From positions 248,001-312,000 of the forward strand of contig BLAL01000005.1 in NCBI GenBank assembly GCA_015698045.1: 64,000 nucleotides of DNA. The letters are read 5' to 3'. The DNA comes from Rhizophagus clarus (taxonomy: Eukaryota; Glomeromycota; Glomeromycetes; Glomerales; Glomeraceae). Below are positions 11,088 through 22,900 of the stretch, one piece after another. The notes under the pieces were generated by a model that was given only the letters and a program-made list of their open reading frames with translations, searched no databases and was not told the origin of the DNA. The position numbers and the translations under genes are program-made. How positions within the stretch are numbered: position 1 is the first letter of the stretch; every line of letters starts with the position of its first letter.

Positions 11088-11741
11088 TTAACTTATTTTG
11101 ACCTGTGTCATCAAGAAGACTTTCAAGTTCACTTAAATCTGAATTGATATTATCACTATTATTATTTACATCAACATCTTCAATATTACCAGATGGAAGA
11201 ATACCTGTCTTGATCCAACAATTTTGAATGGTTGTTTGAGTAACATTACTCCATGCATTAGCAATATAATCAATCGCTTCTTTAATATTCAATTTATTTC
11301 TATATAATATAATAATATTATTAATTAAATATTTACAAAAAAAAAAATAAATTAATTAAATAATATTAATAACTTACTTTCTATGATCTATTCCAGAATT
11401 TGGAATAGATCATAGATAAAGATGTTAGCCATAATTGATTAGATGATGCCGTAATATTACAATATACAGCATTACAGTTATAACACTTTTCGTAATACCG
11501 TAATTAGGCCGTAATGCCATAATTGGGCCGTAATGTCATAATTAGGCTGTAATGCCTCAATGCTGCCTAAGGTTGCCTGCCAAAAGTCATTTGGCCCAAT
11601 GCCGATAATTAAAACTCCGTACATAGTACAGCAACATAGTTTTGGTATATATAGTATTAGTGTGATAATATTTTTTAATTCATATTAATAAAAAAAAATG
11701 TTAAAAATATTTAATGTTTTTTTAATTCGTATTAGTAATAA

Positions 11742-12038
11742 TAGGACCCTGGACATTACTAAAATAACTCACATTTTTTTGTACCCATTTTTCTCAAAAT
11801 TAAGCCAATTTGCTCTTTTAGTTTTTTAAGCATATCTCGCCATCTATTCAACCAATTTTGATAAATATTTTTTATTTTGTAGATCTCATTTAGAGCTACA
11901 TTTTAAAAAAAAGATCATCCAATTTGGATCACTGGTTGACGAGATAATTGCAAAAAACATGTTTTTTAGCTTCTAAATTTTACATCAATTTGCTTTTTTT
12001 CATGATTATGAGTTGTATCAGTAATGTCTGGGGTCCTA
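11742..12038. mobile_element. 297-bp MITE with TAGGACCC termini
   Basis: The ends TAGGACCCTGGACATTACT and (right end reversed) TAGGACCCCAGACATTACT are inverted repeats of about 19 bp. TAATAA occurs on both sides as a possible 6-bp target duplication, but the site is TAA-rich and this is ambiguous. No coding capacity. Confidence 0.7.
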
Positions 12039-12159
12039 TAATAATAAAATGGTTAATTTACATTTTTTTAAATACATATTAACAAAAATAAGCTGCGATT
12101 TTGTTAATAAAATAATTTGTTAATAAAAAAAGAACCGCAATTTTGTTAATAAAAAAAAT

Positions 12160-12423
12160 CTGCGATTTTATTGATTTTATTAATAAAAAAATCTGCGATT
12201 TTATTGATTTTATTAATAAAAAAATCTGCGATTTTATTGATTTTATTAATAAAAAAATCTGCGATTTTATTGATTTTATTAATAAAAAAATCTGCGATTT
12301 TATTGATTTTATTAATAAAAAAATCTGCGATTTTATTGATTTTATTAATAAAAAAATCTGCGATTTTATTGATTTTATTAATAAAAAAATCTGCGATTTT
12401 ATTGATTTTATTAATAAAAAAAG
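12160..12423. repeat. 33-bp satellite, eight near-perfect units
   Basis: The unit CTGCGATTTTATTGATTTTA plus TTAATAAAAAAAT repeats at 12160, 12193, 12226, 12259, 12292, 12325, 12358 and 12391. Diverged half units (CCGCAATTTTGTTAATAAAA) flank both sides. Because 33 is a multiple of three, open frames persist on both strands across the array; none is a gene. The high identity suggests recent expansion. Confidence 0.9.
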
Positions 12424-14409
12424 CCGCAATTTTATTAATAAAATAATTTGTTAATAAAAAGAGCTGCAATTTTGTTAATAAAAAAAATCCGCGATTTTAT
12501 TAATGATCTTATATAAAATAAGCCAATCATAATTACGGTATAATTACAACATTACAGCACAATTACAGTATTACAACTTTTGCACTTCGAAGAAGCTAGG
12601 TTGCAACCTATTACTTACAACACTGTGTTTTATAATTACAGTTACGGGTAACATCTTTATTCCAGAATCAAATTGTCAAATTAAATCTTTACAAAACTCT
12701 TATTTATATTTAGATTTTAAGCTATTAATAATACCAGCATCCATAGGCTGAAGATGTGCAGTCGTATTTGGTGAAAGGTAAATGAGTTCAATATTAGTAA
12801 GATTAGGTGTAATTTTCTTTTTTTTTCTATTAGATTCATTAGATTCTTGCTCATCTGACACTTCATCATTACTGATTTCATCATTATTTTTTTCAAACCT
12901 TTTTGGATTAAAATGAAAACCAGCATTATCAATAAGTAGTAATATTTTTCAATTCAATATACAAAAATAATAATCAAGATGATTTAGCCATTCAAGAAAA
13001 ATATCTGAATGCATCCAAACTTTAGAATTAGTTCGATATGTTACAGAAAGAGCTGATTTGTTAAAATTTTTAAAACATCTTGAATTAGATGATTTTCCAA
13101 TTACAAGAGGTTGAAACTTATGGTTTCCTGTGGCATTAGTGCAAAAAAGAATAGAAATCTGATTTTTATCCTATAAAAATAATAAAAATATTTAAATATT
13201 TTTAGATTAAACATATTTAATAATTTAAAAAAAAAATTTTTAAAATAAGTTTACCATTTTATAACCTGATGCTGAACTAGTACCTAATGTTTGGTTTAGT
13301 TCCATTCTAAAAAAAAGGCCTGTTTCATCTGCATTATAAATATCTTCCTTATCATATTTAGCTAAAAGTATATGTAAACGTGCACGTTCTTCTAGAAGAT
13401 TCTCAACTGGTGCACTTTTAGCTTCTCCTAATAACTTGATTTTTTGAATTCCATTTCTTTTTTTAAATCGATAAATCCAACTATTAGTACACTTTAATTT
13501 ATTTTCCATATTAAACATCTTTGCAAATTCCAATCCTTTTTGTTGTAATATCATGTTACTTAATGGAAGTCCAGTAGCTATTGCTTATGATGTCCAAATT
13601 TGCATAGCTTTATCAACTTCAGGAAATTGAACAGAACGTTGGTAAAATATACGTGATGATTGTGAAGTAGAAAGAACTGAAAGCCATTTCTCTTTATTTT
13701 TCCATATTTTATTAATAGTAGTTATTTTTTGAACGTTTAAATCTGTATATTTTTTTGTTAAAAAATGAAGCAATATCACCTTATTTTCTGTCAAGATTTG
13801 TAAGCATAAATTCACAAATTTTTTTTTTTATATCAACACTAATTGCAATACGAGTTTGTTGTGTTTGTTTTACTTTCTGTGAATGAATAGGTGGCATGGT
13901 AAAATAATAAAAATAATAAGAGTTTAGATATGCGAGCTGCATAACGCATACCTTATCAGTTATATTATTAAATCATGTAATTTGTGTGATTATACAAAGG
14001 GAATTTTACATATATTTATTATAATACAGGACTGATGATTGGTGTAATTATGCTTATAATTAATAAAGTGATTATAAAAGGGGTATTTTATATATAAAAA
14101 AATCCAGACCAAAAAATATGTACCATAAGGAAGGGAGTTCTTATATGGGAGGTGCTTATAAAGGGGGTCGACTGTATATCAGGCACAGTTCTATCTTACA
14201 CATATTAGGTACCTGATATGTGATACAAATTTTAATATGTTAGATTTCATATTGTATAATGTATTAAGAAATTTTTTAGATTTTATAGATTTTTCTTTTT
14301 AGAAATTTTTAATTCGTTTAATGTACTTATTTGTTGAATGCATTATCAAGTTTATAAATTTTTTATAAAATATTTAAAAGTATAATTATTATTGTTAATA
14401 TTTTTAAGA

Positions 14410-15025
14410 GGAACAAGGAAAACTACAACCTAAAATAAATAAAAGAAATGTTAAAACTGTTTCTTTAATATTCAAAAATATCCTCCCTCCTTACATTTCA
14501 AATCTGAAGTCTAGCAATCTGGAAAAAATAAAGAAAGAAACATTAGTAACATTTTTTTAATATTAAAAAAAAATTCCCCATCCTTTCTAACTTACATTCC
14601 TAAGTCTAGTTCATCCAAGAAGGCCAACAACCTAAAAAAAATCACCACCCTTTCCAATTTATATTTCTTAAGTTCAGTTTGTCCAAGAAGTCTGGTAACC
14701 TAAAAAAATAAAGGAAAAAATATTAGTAATGTTTCTTTAATATTAAAAAAAAATCTCCCGCCCTTTCTAACTTATATTTTCAAGTCTGGTTTGTCCAAGA
14801 AGACCGGCAACCCAATAAAATAAAGAAAGAAATGTTAATAACATTTCTTTAATATTAAAAAAAATTACCACTCTTTCCAACTTACATTTTTTAAGTCTGG
14901 TTCGTCCATGAAGACTGGTAACCTAAAAAAATAAAGAAACATTAGTAACGTTTCCTTAATATTAAAAAAATTTCTCCCACCCCTTCCAATGTACATTCCA
15001 AGTCTGAAAATCTGGCAACTTAAAA
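14410..15025. repeat. 110-bp tandem repeat of CACTA copy 2 (CpG-depleted)
   Basis: Collinear with the array at 1100-1680, but GAAACGTTAGTAACGTTTC reads GAAACATTAGTAACATTT, and CCGGTTCGTCC reads CTAGTTCATCC or CTGGTTTGTCC. Unit count and order are kept, with small deletions. Confidence 0.75.
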
Positions 15026-15607
15026 AAAAATAAAAAAAAATTACAGTTTAGAAAACTGTAAAAATAGATTGATTATGATAATCAATGATCGTCAAATTAA
15101 ATTAAAATGCTGAAACTATTGCATGTAAATGCCAAAAGATTTTGGCAGTTTAGCAAAAATGAGTTTGATCACGTATTTTAAAAATGTATCAGATTGTTTA
15201 TTTAATTAATACTTTAATAAAAAAAATGAATGTTTATTGAATAAAAGCAATTTATTATAATTAGCTTTAATTACTTATAATTGAGGTCAAATTTTTTAAT
15301 TTCAGTTGAATATAGGTTAAATTGCATCAAGGCATTTTGTAACAAAGAAACTCGCCTGACAATAGTTTTGGATTTTATGATAAATTTATTAAATCAAATT
15401 ATAAAATAGTAAAAATATTAAAACAATAATTAGATAAATATAAAATATATATATATTTAATAAAAAATAATAATAATAAAAGATAATAAAAAATAAAAAT
15501 AATAATAATAAAAATAATAAAAATATAAAATATAAATAAAAAATAAAAATAAAAATAAAATATAAAAAATACAAAATAAAAAAAAAATAAAAATAAAAAA
15601 ATATAAT

Positions 15608-16060
15608 TTACAGATTCTGAGGCCACTGATGTGTAGTGTTTCTATACTGCCTATGACTGTGGTGGTTTCCTAAAAAATATATATAAATTTAGAACTTAAA
15701 TAACTTAAATATAAATTAAAAAAATTCTTAATAACTATCAGGTTTATCCCAAAACCTTGTGCAGAACTGCCTATAATATCTTTCTCCTTTCTAGGACTAC
15801 CTTCCATTTCGTGCATCATTCCTCCATTTACAGAAATCCTAAAGATGTTAATACTATTAATTTTTATTTTTTTTTATTTTTTTTTTATGATTTATTATTA
15901 TTTTACTAACATTAAAATTCCTGACCAAGTTTCTTCACTTTTTTTTTATTTGTTAGCCAGTGAACCTCACACAGAACTGTCTCTGAATTCTTTGAGCTAG
16001 GCTCTTCTAGAATTCAGAGCAGTCCCTCCTGAGTATGTCATGATAGTAGTCATTCCTTTT
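15608..16060 (-). pseudogene. Dead SANT/Myb-like gene in CACTA copy 2
   Basis: Counterpart of the minus-strand gene at 2358-2812. All eight CpGs in the last exon of copy 1 (2361-2420) are lost here. The donor of the last intron, CCTG|GTAATT in copy 1, reads CCTG|ATAGTT, so the GT is gone. Arg codons of the basic tail are mostly changed. It cannot make the copy-1 protein. Confidence 0.7.
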
Positions 16061-18354
16061 TCTTTACATTATTTATTTAATTTTTAGATCAGAAAACGTA
16101 AGAGAAAAAAAACTAACAAATTTATTGTAAGAAAAAAAAAATGAAACCTCTTTTTATAAACAATTTTTTATCACCTAGTATTATTATATTAATTACCTTT
16201 CAAGAACATTTACGTAAATTGTTCTAATTTCTCAAATATGTTATAATTGTTATGATCTGTCTTCTTTATATTAATTATAATACAGATACAGATTTATAAT
16301 ACAATTAATCACAATGAATAAGTTAAACTTGACCTAAACTCAATTGTTATGATTGTGATTCCAAAAAATTAAGATAATGGTCTTCTTTTTAATTATATAT
16401 CAAATCTAAAAAAGGTAAAATCTAATAATACAGATATGTAAATAAATAGTGTTTTTTATTTTGTTTTATAATAAGCTTTTGCTAATTATAGACTACAAAT
16501 AAAATAATTACAAATCTACAATACATTACACAAAGATCTTGAGCAAACGAGTTAAACTTGAGTTGAACTTAAGTTCAACTCAAGTTTAAAGCAAATAATT
16601 TAAATTCAAAATAAAATATCCAAGATTAACAAAAAAGTTGGTAACGTTATAATGAAATCGGTAGTAAAACTTTATTTAATCATCTTTAATTAAGTATAAA
16701 AATTCTGATAAATTTAATAAAATCAGTGATTTTTTAATAATTTTATTAACTCAAGTTGTGAATAATAAGTTTGTGCTTCTTTACTAATATTAACTCGTGC
16801 ATGTGCAATTGTGCATTCGATAGGTGACCAATTTTGTGACTGATGTGACTGAATATAATATTACCCAAATAACCAATAAAAATTGATAATTTTGTTGATC
16901 ATGTGATTGCACGATCATGATTTAATTATTTATTTATTGTATTTTTTTTTTCAAAAACTTTTTTCTCTTTCTCTCAAATTTTTACTTTATTGTTTTTGTC
17001 TAAAAAATAAAAATAAAGGTATATTTTTTGTTGAAATTTCTTTTCCCATTATTATGTTATTTATAATATTACTCAAATAACTAATAAAAATTGATAATTT
17101 TGTTAGTCATGTAATTGCATGATCACGATTTAATTATTTATTTATCATTTTTTTTTTTTTTCAAAAACTTTTTTTTTTCTCTTTCAAATTTTTACTTTAT
17201 TATTTTTGTCTAAAAAATAATGATAAAGGTATATTTTTTGTTGAAATTTCTTTTCCCATTATTATGTTATTCTTAACACTCTTATTAATATATTTTTCCA
17301 ATATATTTCTTCTCACTAACATCCTATTAATAATGTTCTGCTATCGAGTTTTTTACTTTATTGGTTTTTCTAAATAATAAATATAAAGGTACATTTTTTA
17401 TTGAAATTTCTTTTTCCATCCTGTTAACACTCTTATTACTAATATTTTTTTCTAATGTGTTTCCTCCTACTAACGTTCCTACTAATAATATTCTACTGTT
17501 AAACATTTTTTATTCCTTACTTTACTAACACTTCTACTAACATTAACACTAATATTAATACTTATACTTTATATTTTTTTTATTGACGTTCTACTTCTAC
17601 TAACTTTTATACTAACATTAATACTAATACTTTCTAATGTAAAAATTTTTTTATTAACATTCTTTTTCTTTTGCTAATACTTCTATTAATATTCATACTA
17701 ACACTTCTATTACTAACATTTTACTTTCTTTCAAATTAAATAGATATAATGAAATGAAAACAAGCAAACAAGTGAACATTAATTGTAAATTTGTGTAAAG
17801 AGTAGTGAATTTTTTTATAATATTTTTTGTATAATATTTTTTTTATTATCGATTGAAAATATAAATAAAACTTTCAGTAATTACAATTAAATGAATTAAA
17901 TTACTTTTAAATTACAATTGTATCTAAATTATAAATCTACTACTATTAATGCTCCATAAATGCTATACTTTTCAGCTATCTGATATGTATGAAAATTATG
18001 AAATTATGCTTATATTTCAAATACAAATAGGATACATATCGGGTATATATAGGATACTTATTAGCACTATCCGATAAGTGTATAATATCTATTTGATATT
18101 TTTTTAAAATATATCAGGTGCCCAATAAATCTATGATATGTAACTGATATTTAACTACCCAATATGTATAAGATATGTACCCGATATGTATATTATATGT
18201 CACTGATTTTCTGCATTTGATAGGTACATATCAAATACCTGATATGTGTAGTATTATTAAATAGCATACATATATTTCACACATATCAGGTACATATCAG
18301 GTATTCGATATGTATCTGATATGTATCTGATAGCATCGATTTTGACCAGTGTTA

Positions 18355-19090
18355 AGTTTTACTAGTATTTTGCCTATCTGCCCAAACTCAAAATATTTTC
18401 AAATTTAGGTTTCATCTGAAACATTATTATAGTTTTTAATATCTAAAAACTGAAAATTTAATAATTTAAAATAAAATAAATAAGAAAAAAAATTTTTTCT
18501 CTCTATTTATTTTTTATATTTTAAATTCAAATTCATCTAAAAAATCTAATAATTTAAAAAAATAAAGAAAAAATTATTAATATATTTCTTTAATATTAAA
18601 AGAATTTCTTCTTTTTTATTTCTTATATTTTAAGTTCAGATTCATTTAAATAGTTTGACAATCTATAAAAAAAAAGAAAAAATATTAAAAATGTTTTTAT
18701 TAAAGACAGTAACATATATTAGCTAATATTTTAAGGGGTGAGGGTAAGTGAAATCTTAGATTACACAATTTTTAAAAAATATGATTAGTTGCATGTAATC
18801 AAGATATCTTACCTGGGGGTGGGAGGTAAGTGTCTATAATAAAAAAATATTAGCTAATATATATCATTACCCTAATAACAATGTAAATTTTTTTCTTTTA
18901 TTATCAATAAGTTTTTTGCTATTAAAATCCTTAAAGAATTTTAAAATTATCAAAAAATTTTTAAGATCTTTAAATTTTTGTAAAATTTAAAGTTATTAAA
19001 GAATTCTACAATTTAATAAATTTCTTAAAAACCTTTAAATATTTTATTTTTACTGTAAAAATTTTTATAAATTGAATTAAGCATTGATTA
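18355..19090. repeat. Heavily decayed copies of the 110-bp minisatellite and a small inverted-repeat element
   Basis: At about 18465-18700, two to three units read TAAAAAAATAAAGAAAAAAT, then TTTCTTTAATATTAAAAG..TTCTTATATTTTAAGTTCAGATTC. This is the CACTA 110-bp unit with almost every C/G replaced by T/A. It lies outside CACTA copy 2. At 18709-18870 a separate 162-bp unit has inverted ends GTAACATATATTAGCTAATATT. The rest is A/T-rich. Confidence 0.55.
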
Positions 19091-19928
19091 TACATTCCCT
19101 GATCAAAAGTATCTGACTATTCTAAAAATCAAAAAATAATCAAAAAAATTGGAGTATTTAATAAAAATTTGCATTTATTTTAAGGTTTGAAGTGTAAAAA
19201 AAGTATTTTTTTTACTCAATTAATAGTAAAAATTTGCATAAACAATTAATTAAAAAAATGGCAAAATTTCTAACTCTTTAATCCAAACAGCTACTAAAAA
19301 ATATGTGCCAAAATTCGATTCTATGATTAAAAAATACCTTATATTTAAAAAATCAGGAAAATTTGTCCAATAATTATTGAAAGATATATCTTTAAAAATT
19401 GGTAAAAATTGGTAAAAAATAGTATTTACATATGAAATTTGTAAAAATTGGAGTTTCAAAAGCATATCTTTCAATAACTACCAATCAAATTTTCTTGATT
19501 TTTTAAATATAAGATATTTTTTAGTTATAGAATTAAATTCTGGCATTTATTTTTCAGTAGCTGTTTGGGTTAAAGAGTTAGAAATTTTGCTATTTTTTAA
19601 TTGATTATTTACATAAATTTTTACTATTAATTAAGTAAAAAAAATATTTTAAACATGTGGGGTCTTTGCAATAGAAAGGTACGAAACTCAAAAAAAAAAT
19701 AAAAATTTAATTAATATTAAATTTACACTTATTTTAGTATAAAAAATATAATTAGCATATAAAGTAAATTTAAAAATTTTTTTGAGTTTCGTACCTTTCT
19801 ATTGCAAAGACCCCATGTGTTTTATGTTTCAAATTTTAAAATAGATGCAAATCTTTATTAAATACCCCAATTTTTTTAATTATTTTTTAATTTTTAAGGT
19901 GGTTGAACACTTTTAATCAGGAAGTATA
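19091..19928. mobile_element. Tc1/mariner-type foldback MITE (copy B) with nested MITE
   Basis: The ends TACATTCCCTGATCAAAAGT and (reversed right end) TATACTTCCTGATTAAAAGT match copy A at 7642-8328. The body folds on itself in the same way. A 156-bp element (19659-19814) has inserted into its right arm; copy A provides the empty site (AACATGTATTCTAC against AACATGTGTTTTAT). Confidence 0.75.
19659..19814. mobile_element. 156-bp MITE with 38-bp near-perfect TIR
   Basis: The ends GGGGTCTTTGCAATAGAAAG and their perfect complement extend through GGTACGAAACTCAAAAAAA. Flanking direct repeats are ATGT (19655-19658, 19815-19818), supported by the empty site in Tc1-like copy A. The near-identical arms suggest that it is young. 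Family not recognised. Confidence 0.8.
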
Positions 19929-22900
19929 TATTGTAATTATAAAAAAAAAAAATTAAAAAAAAGCTCTATTATTATATCATATATATTATTTATTATATGA
20001 TAATAATTTTTTTTTCAATCAATTTGTACTTTTTCTTTTTTTTTTTCTTTGCTATTTTTATTTACTTTGATTTTTTCTTTCTTTTGTCTTTTATTTTTTC
20101 TTTTTTATTTCTCATACTTTTGTTAAAAAAAAATCTTTTTATTTTTTTTAAATATTTTTTTAATCTTTTTGAATATAAAATTTTAATAAGTTTTTTTTTT
20201 CTTTTATATTATTATATATTTTTATTTTAATAAATATTAACAGTTTGTATTTTTTAAGCAATTTTCTTAAAATTAAATATAAGTGAAAATATTGACAAAT
20301 AAGTATTTATTTACATATTCTTTTACTTTTTTTTTATTATTATTTTTTTATCAATTTTGTTTTTTCTTTTTTAAAATTTTAGTTTAATTCTTCTTTTATT
20401 TTGATCTTAATAATTTTTTTCTTTTAACAGTTATTTTTGGAAATGAAAATTAATGTTAATTACAATTAGATCTGAATATAATCAACCCATATATAATCAT
20501 ATCCTATATATTATTATTTATTTTTAATATTTTAAAAATTTAAGGCTAATATACATTTTATATAATTACAACATATGCTAATCACTATCACCAGCATAAA
20601 AGAAAAATTGAAATTTAGTCTATTATAAAATAAACTAATTATAATCATATTTTATGTAACAATTATTATTTAATAAATTAAAATTAGGTAAATATATAAT
20701 GCCAAATTTAAATTATAATCATCAAAATAAAATTTTTTAAATTTTTTTGAAAATGTTAAGTAATACTAATTAGAATTATAAGATTTAACCAAAATTAATA
20801 ACTTAATTTTTAAAAAAAAGGTATATAATCATTATAATATATTTTAATATAATATTTATATATGAAGTTTACTATATAATTATATTTATTTATTATCTCC
20901 AATTTTTGGTTTATTAAAAATGGTAATTATAAATAGTAGGTCTAATTGTATTATTTTATTTTATTTTTTTTTAATTTTTTTTTTTATTAATAATATTCAT
21001 TTATTTTTTTTGGATTTTAGACATGTTTTTGAAAATCTGTAAATTTTGATATCTTGCTTTTTTTTTAAGTTTTTTATTTAGATAAAATTAACTAATATTT
21101 AATGACTTCATTTTTTTTCTTTTTTAGGTGATCTTTCAGACTTTTTGAATATATAGATTCAGTATAATTCTATTTATTACTTTTATTTGTTTATTTACTA
21201 AATTGTTAATTTAATAGCTCTTTTTTTAAATATTTTTTTAAGTCTTTACATGTTGAATTTTATTCTATTTTACACATATATTATTTAATTTAAAAAATAC
21301 ATTTTATTTAAGAATTTCATTATATTCATAAATTTTGCTAATATCTATATATAAATTTTAAATATTAGATTTTGATAATAAAAGAATTAAATTTTTATTT
21401 TTTTATTTTATTTATCAACTTTTTTAATAAAACATTTTTAATATTTATTCTTATTTTTTTTTAAATGGCTAGAAGAATCTCTTTAATATATTAGATATAA
21501 GATTTAATAAATAAATTAAAAGATTTTTTAACAAATTTTACTACTAGTTTATTTTTCCTTTTTTTAAGTAATTTTTTGGATCTTTATAGATAATTTTCAG
21601 TGTATAGTAAAAAGGATATTTTATAAAACTAACATTTTTATTTGTTTCTTTTTTTAGATAGCCTTGTTAAATGTATAAAATTCAGTCTTTTTTTGAGTTT
21701 TTAAATATAAGAATTTATTAAATAAAAATATTATTTTTATTTTTTTATTTCAACAAATATTATTAACTATTTATTTTATTCTTTTTTTTAAGTCATTTTT
21801 TAAGTTTCTCTAAATATAAAAAAGTAAAATAAAACTTTATTTTTTATTTTAATAAGCAATTTATTTTCTTTTTTTTTAAATTTTTTTTGAGACTTAATAT
21901 GAAAATAAATATACAAATAAAAATTTTTTTTAGTTTTTTTTAATAAATATTTATACTAACTGTTTATCTTTACTTTTTTAAGTATATAAATAATAAGAAA
22001 TCAGACTTTTTTTAGATGAATCTGAATATGTAAATATTTGACAAATAAATTTTTTTAATTTATTTTAATTAACAAATGAGTATTAATATTAATTATTTTT
22101 TTTATTATATAAGTCTTTCTTATAAATCTATTAGAGCATTAATTGAAAAATAAATAATTTAAAGCAGTAAGTTTTGCAAGTAAAACTTATCATCTTTATT
22201 TATTTAATTGAACATTACTAATATTTTTAATTTTTTCATTTATAGGTTTATTTTTAAATTTTACAATTTTTTTTAGAAATTTTCTTTACTATAAAATTCA
22301 AAAATAAATATGAAAGGATGATAATATTATTTAATAAAAGTAATAAAAGTAAAGAAATAAAGATAATAGAGGTGAAAAGAAAAAACTATATATAAATTAA
22401 ATTAAAAAATATCATAAAAATGGATTTTTTTATTAGTAAATATATAATAATATAAATAATATATAAAAAATTATAAAAAAATTAAAATAAATCTATTGTT
22501 AAATGATAATAATAAAATAATATAATATATTGTAAAATAATAACAAATAAATATCCTTAAAGATTCTTTTTAATTTTTAGAAATTTCTTAAATTTTTTTT
22601 TAATAGAAAATCTTTAGCAGTAAGAAAGAATTCCTAAAAATCCTCTCTATATTATGAATTTTAGAATTTTTTAAAATCTTAAAACTAAAAAACTTATTAA
22701 TATAAATGGAAAATAATATTATATAATATAAGTCTATTAAAGAATTTTCTTTAAAATAAGTAAAATTTAAGACTTGTATTTATATATATTTTTCATTTAT
22801 ACTATAGATGACTCAAATTAATTTAAGTAAATTTCAAATTAATTTGTATATTTTAGTTACTATAATTTTTAAATCCCAAATGTATAAATTTTAAAATTTA

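Larger units (their letters stand above)
11400..12658. mobile_element. Non-autonomous element with 10-bp TSD and inverted flank copy
   Basis: Perfect direct repeats ATTCCAGAAT flank the insert (11390-11399, 12659-12668). Inner ends AAAGATGTTA (11418-11427) and TAACATCTTT (12649-12658) are inverted. At the left end, TGGAATAGATCATAG (11401-11415) is an inverted copy of the adjacent host sequence CTATGATCTATTCCA (11381-11395), probably filler made during insertion. Inside are GCCGTAAT-type short repeats, one MITE (11742-12038) and a 33-bp satellite. A 9-10-bp TSD suggests a MULE-type family, but the short TIR leaves this open. Confidence 0.65.
10465..13897 (-). pseudogene. pogo/Tigger-type transposase (CENP-B HTH plus DDE), disrupted
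   Basis: The minus-strand start is at 13897 (MPPIHSQKVKQTQQ). A CENP-B-type HTH lies around 13815-13450 (QSSRIFYQRS, then NSWIYRFKKRNGIQ). Catalytic acidic residues are visible: YNADETGLFF (13329-13327), LLLIDNAGFHFN (12930-12928) and LQPMDAGII (12741-12739). After an insertion, the C-terminal part IANAWSNVTQTTIQNCW (about 11270-11210) and an acidic tail with nine Asp follow to 10465. Probable introns are 13254-13171 and 11377-11300. In-frame stops (for example after LDRK near 13780, and near 13590, 12950 and 12690) show the enzyme is dead. The role would be cut-and-paste transposition of the host element. Confidence 0.8.
8692..14174 (-). mobile_element. pogo/Tigger-like DNA transposon with nested insertions
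   Basis: The ends CAGTCGACCCTCTCTA and its partner (reverse complement CAGTCGACCCCCTTTA) are inverted repeats. Comparison with the empty site in CACTA copy 1 (about 723-736) shows a direct repeat of TATA (8688-8691 and 14175-14178), consistent with pogo/Tc1 TA targets. It encodes a decayed CENP-B-type DDE transposase on the minus strand. Three more elements have landed inside it (9076-10300, 10765-11087, 11400-12658). Confidence 0.85.
8516..18351. mobile_element. CACTA-like transposon, copy 2, split by a pogo-like insertion
   Basis: The left end TACTAGTTAAAATCAATTC (8516) and right end GATTTTGACCAGTG (18351) match copy 1, and 3-bp direct repeats TTA flank them (8513-8515, 18352-18354). Left part 8516-8691 and right part 14175-18351 are collinear with copy 1; the gap is the pogo-like element. 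Nearly every CpG of copy 1 is TpG or CpA here, pointing to cytosine methylation followed by deamination. Relative to copy 1 it lacks about 180 bp (copy 1 1811-1990) and has about 70 extra bp near 15320-15390. Its SANT-like gene is dead. Confidence 0.85.

Noticed and set aside
12079..12469. Four overlapping open frames of 91-116 codons on both strands
   Set aside because: They are all translations of the 33-bp satellite; a period divisible by three keeps every frame open.
15389..15626. Two Phe/Tyr/Ile-rich open frames
   Set aside because: Pure A/T low-complexity tract next to the dead SANT-like gene.
19997..20230. 77-codon Phe-rich open frame
   Set aside because: T-run artefact without any motif.
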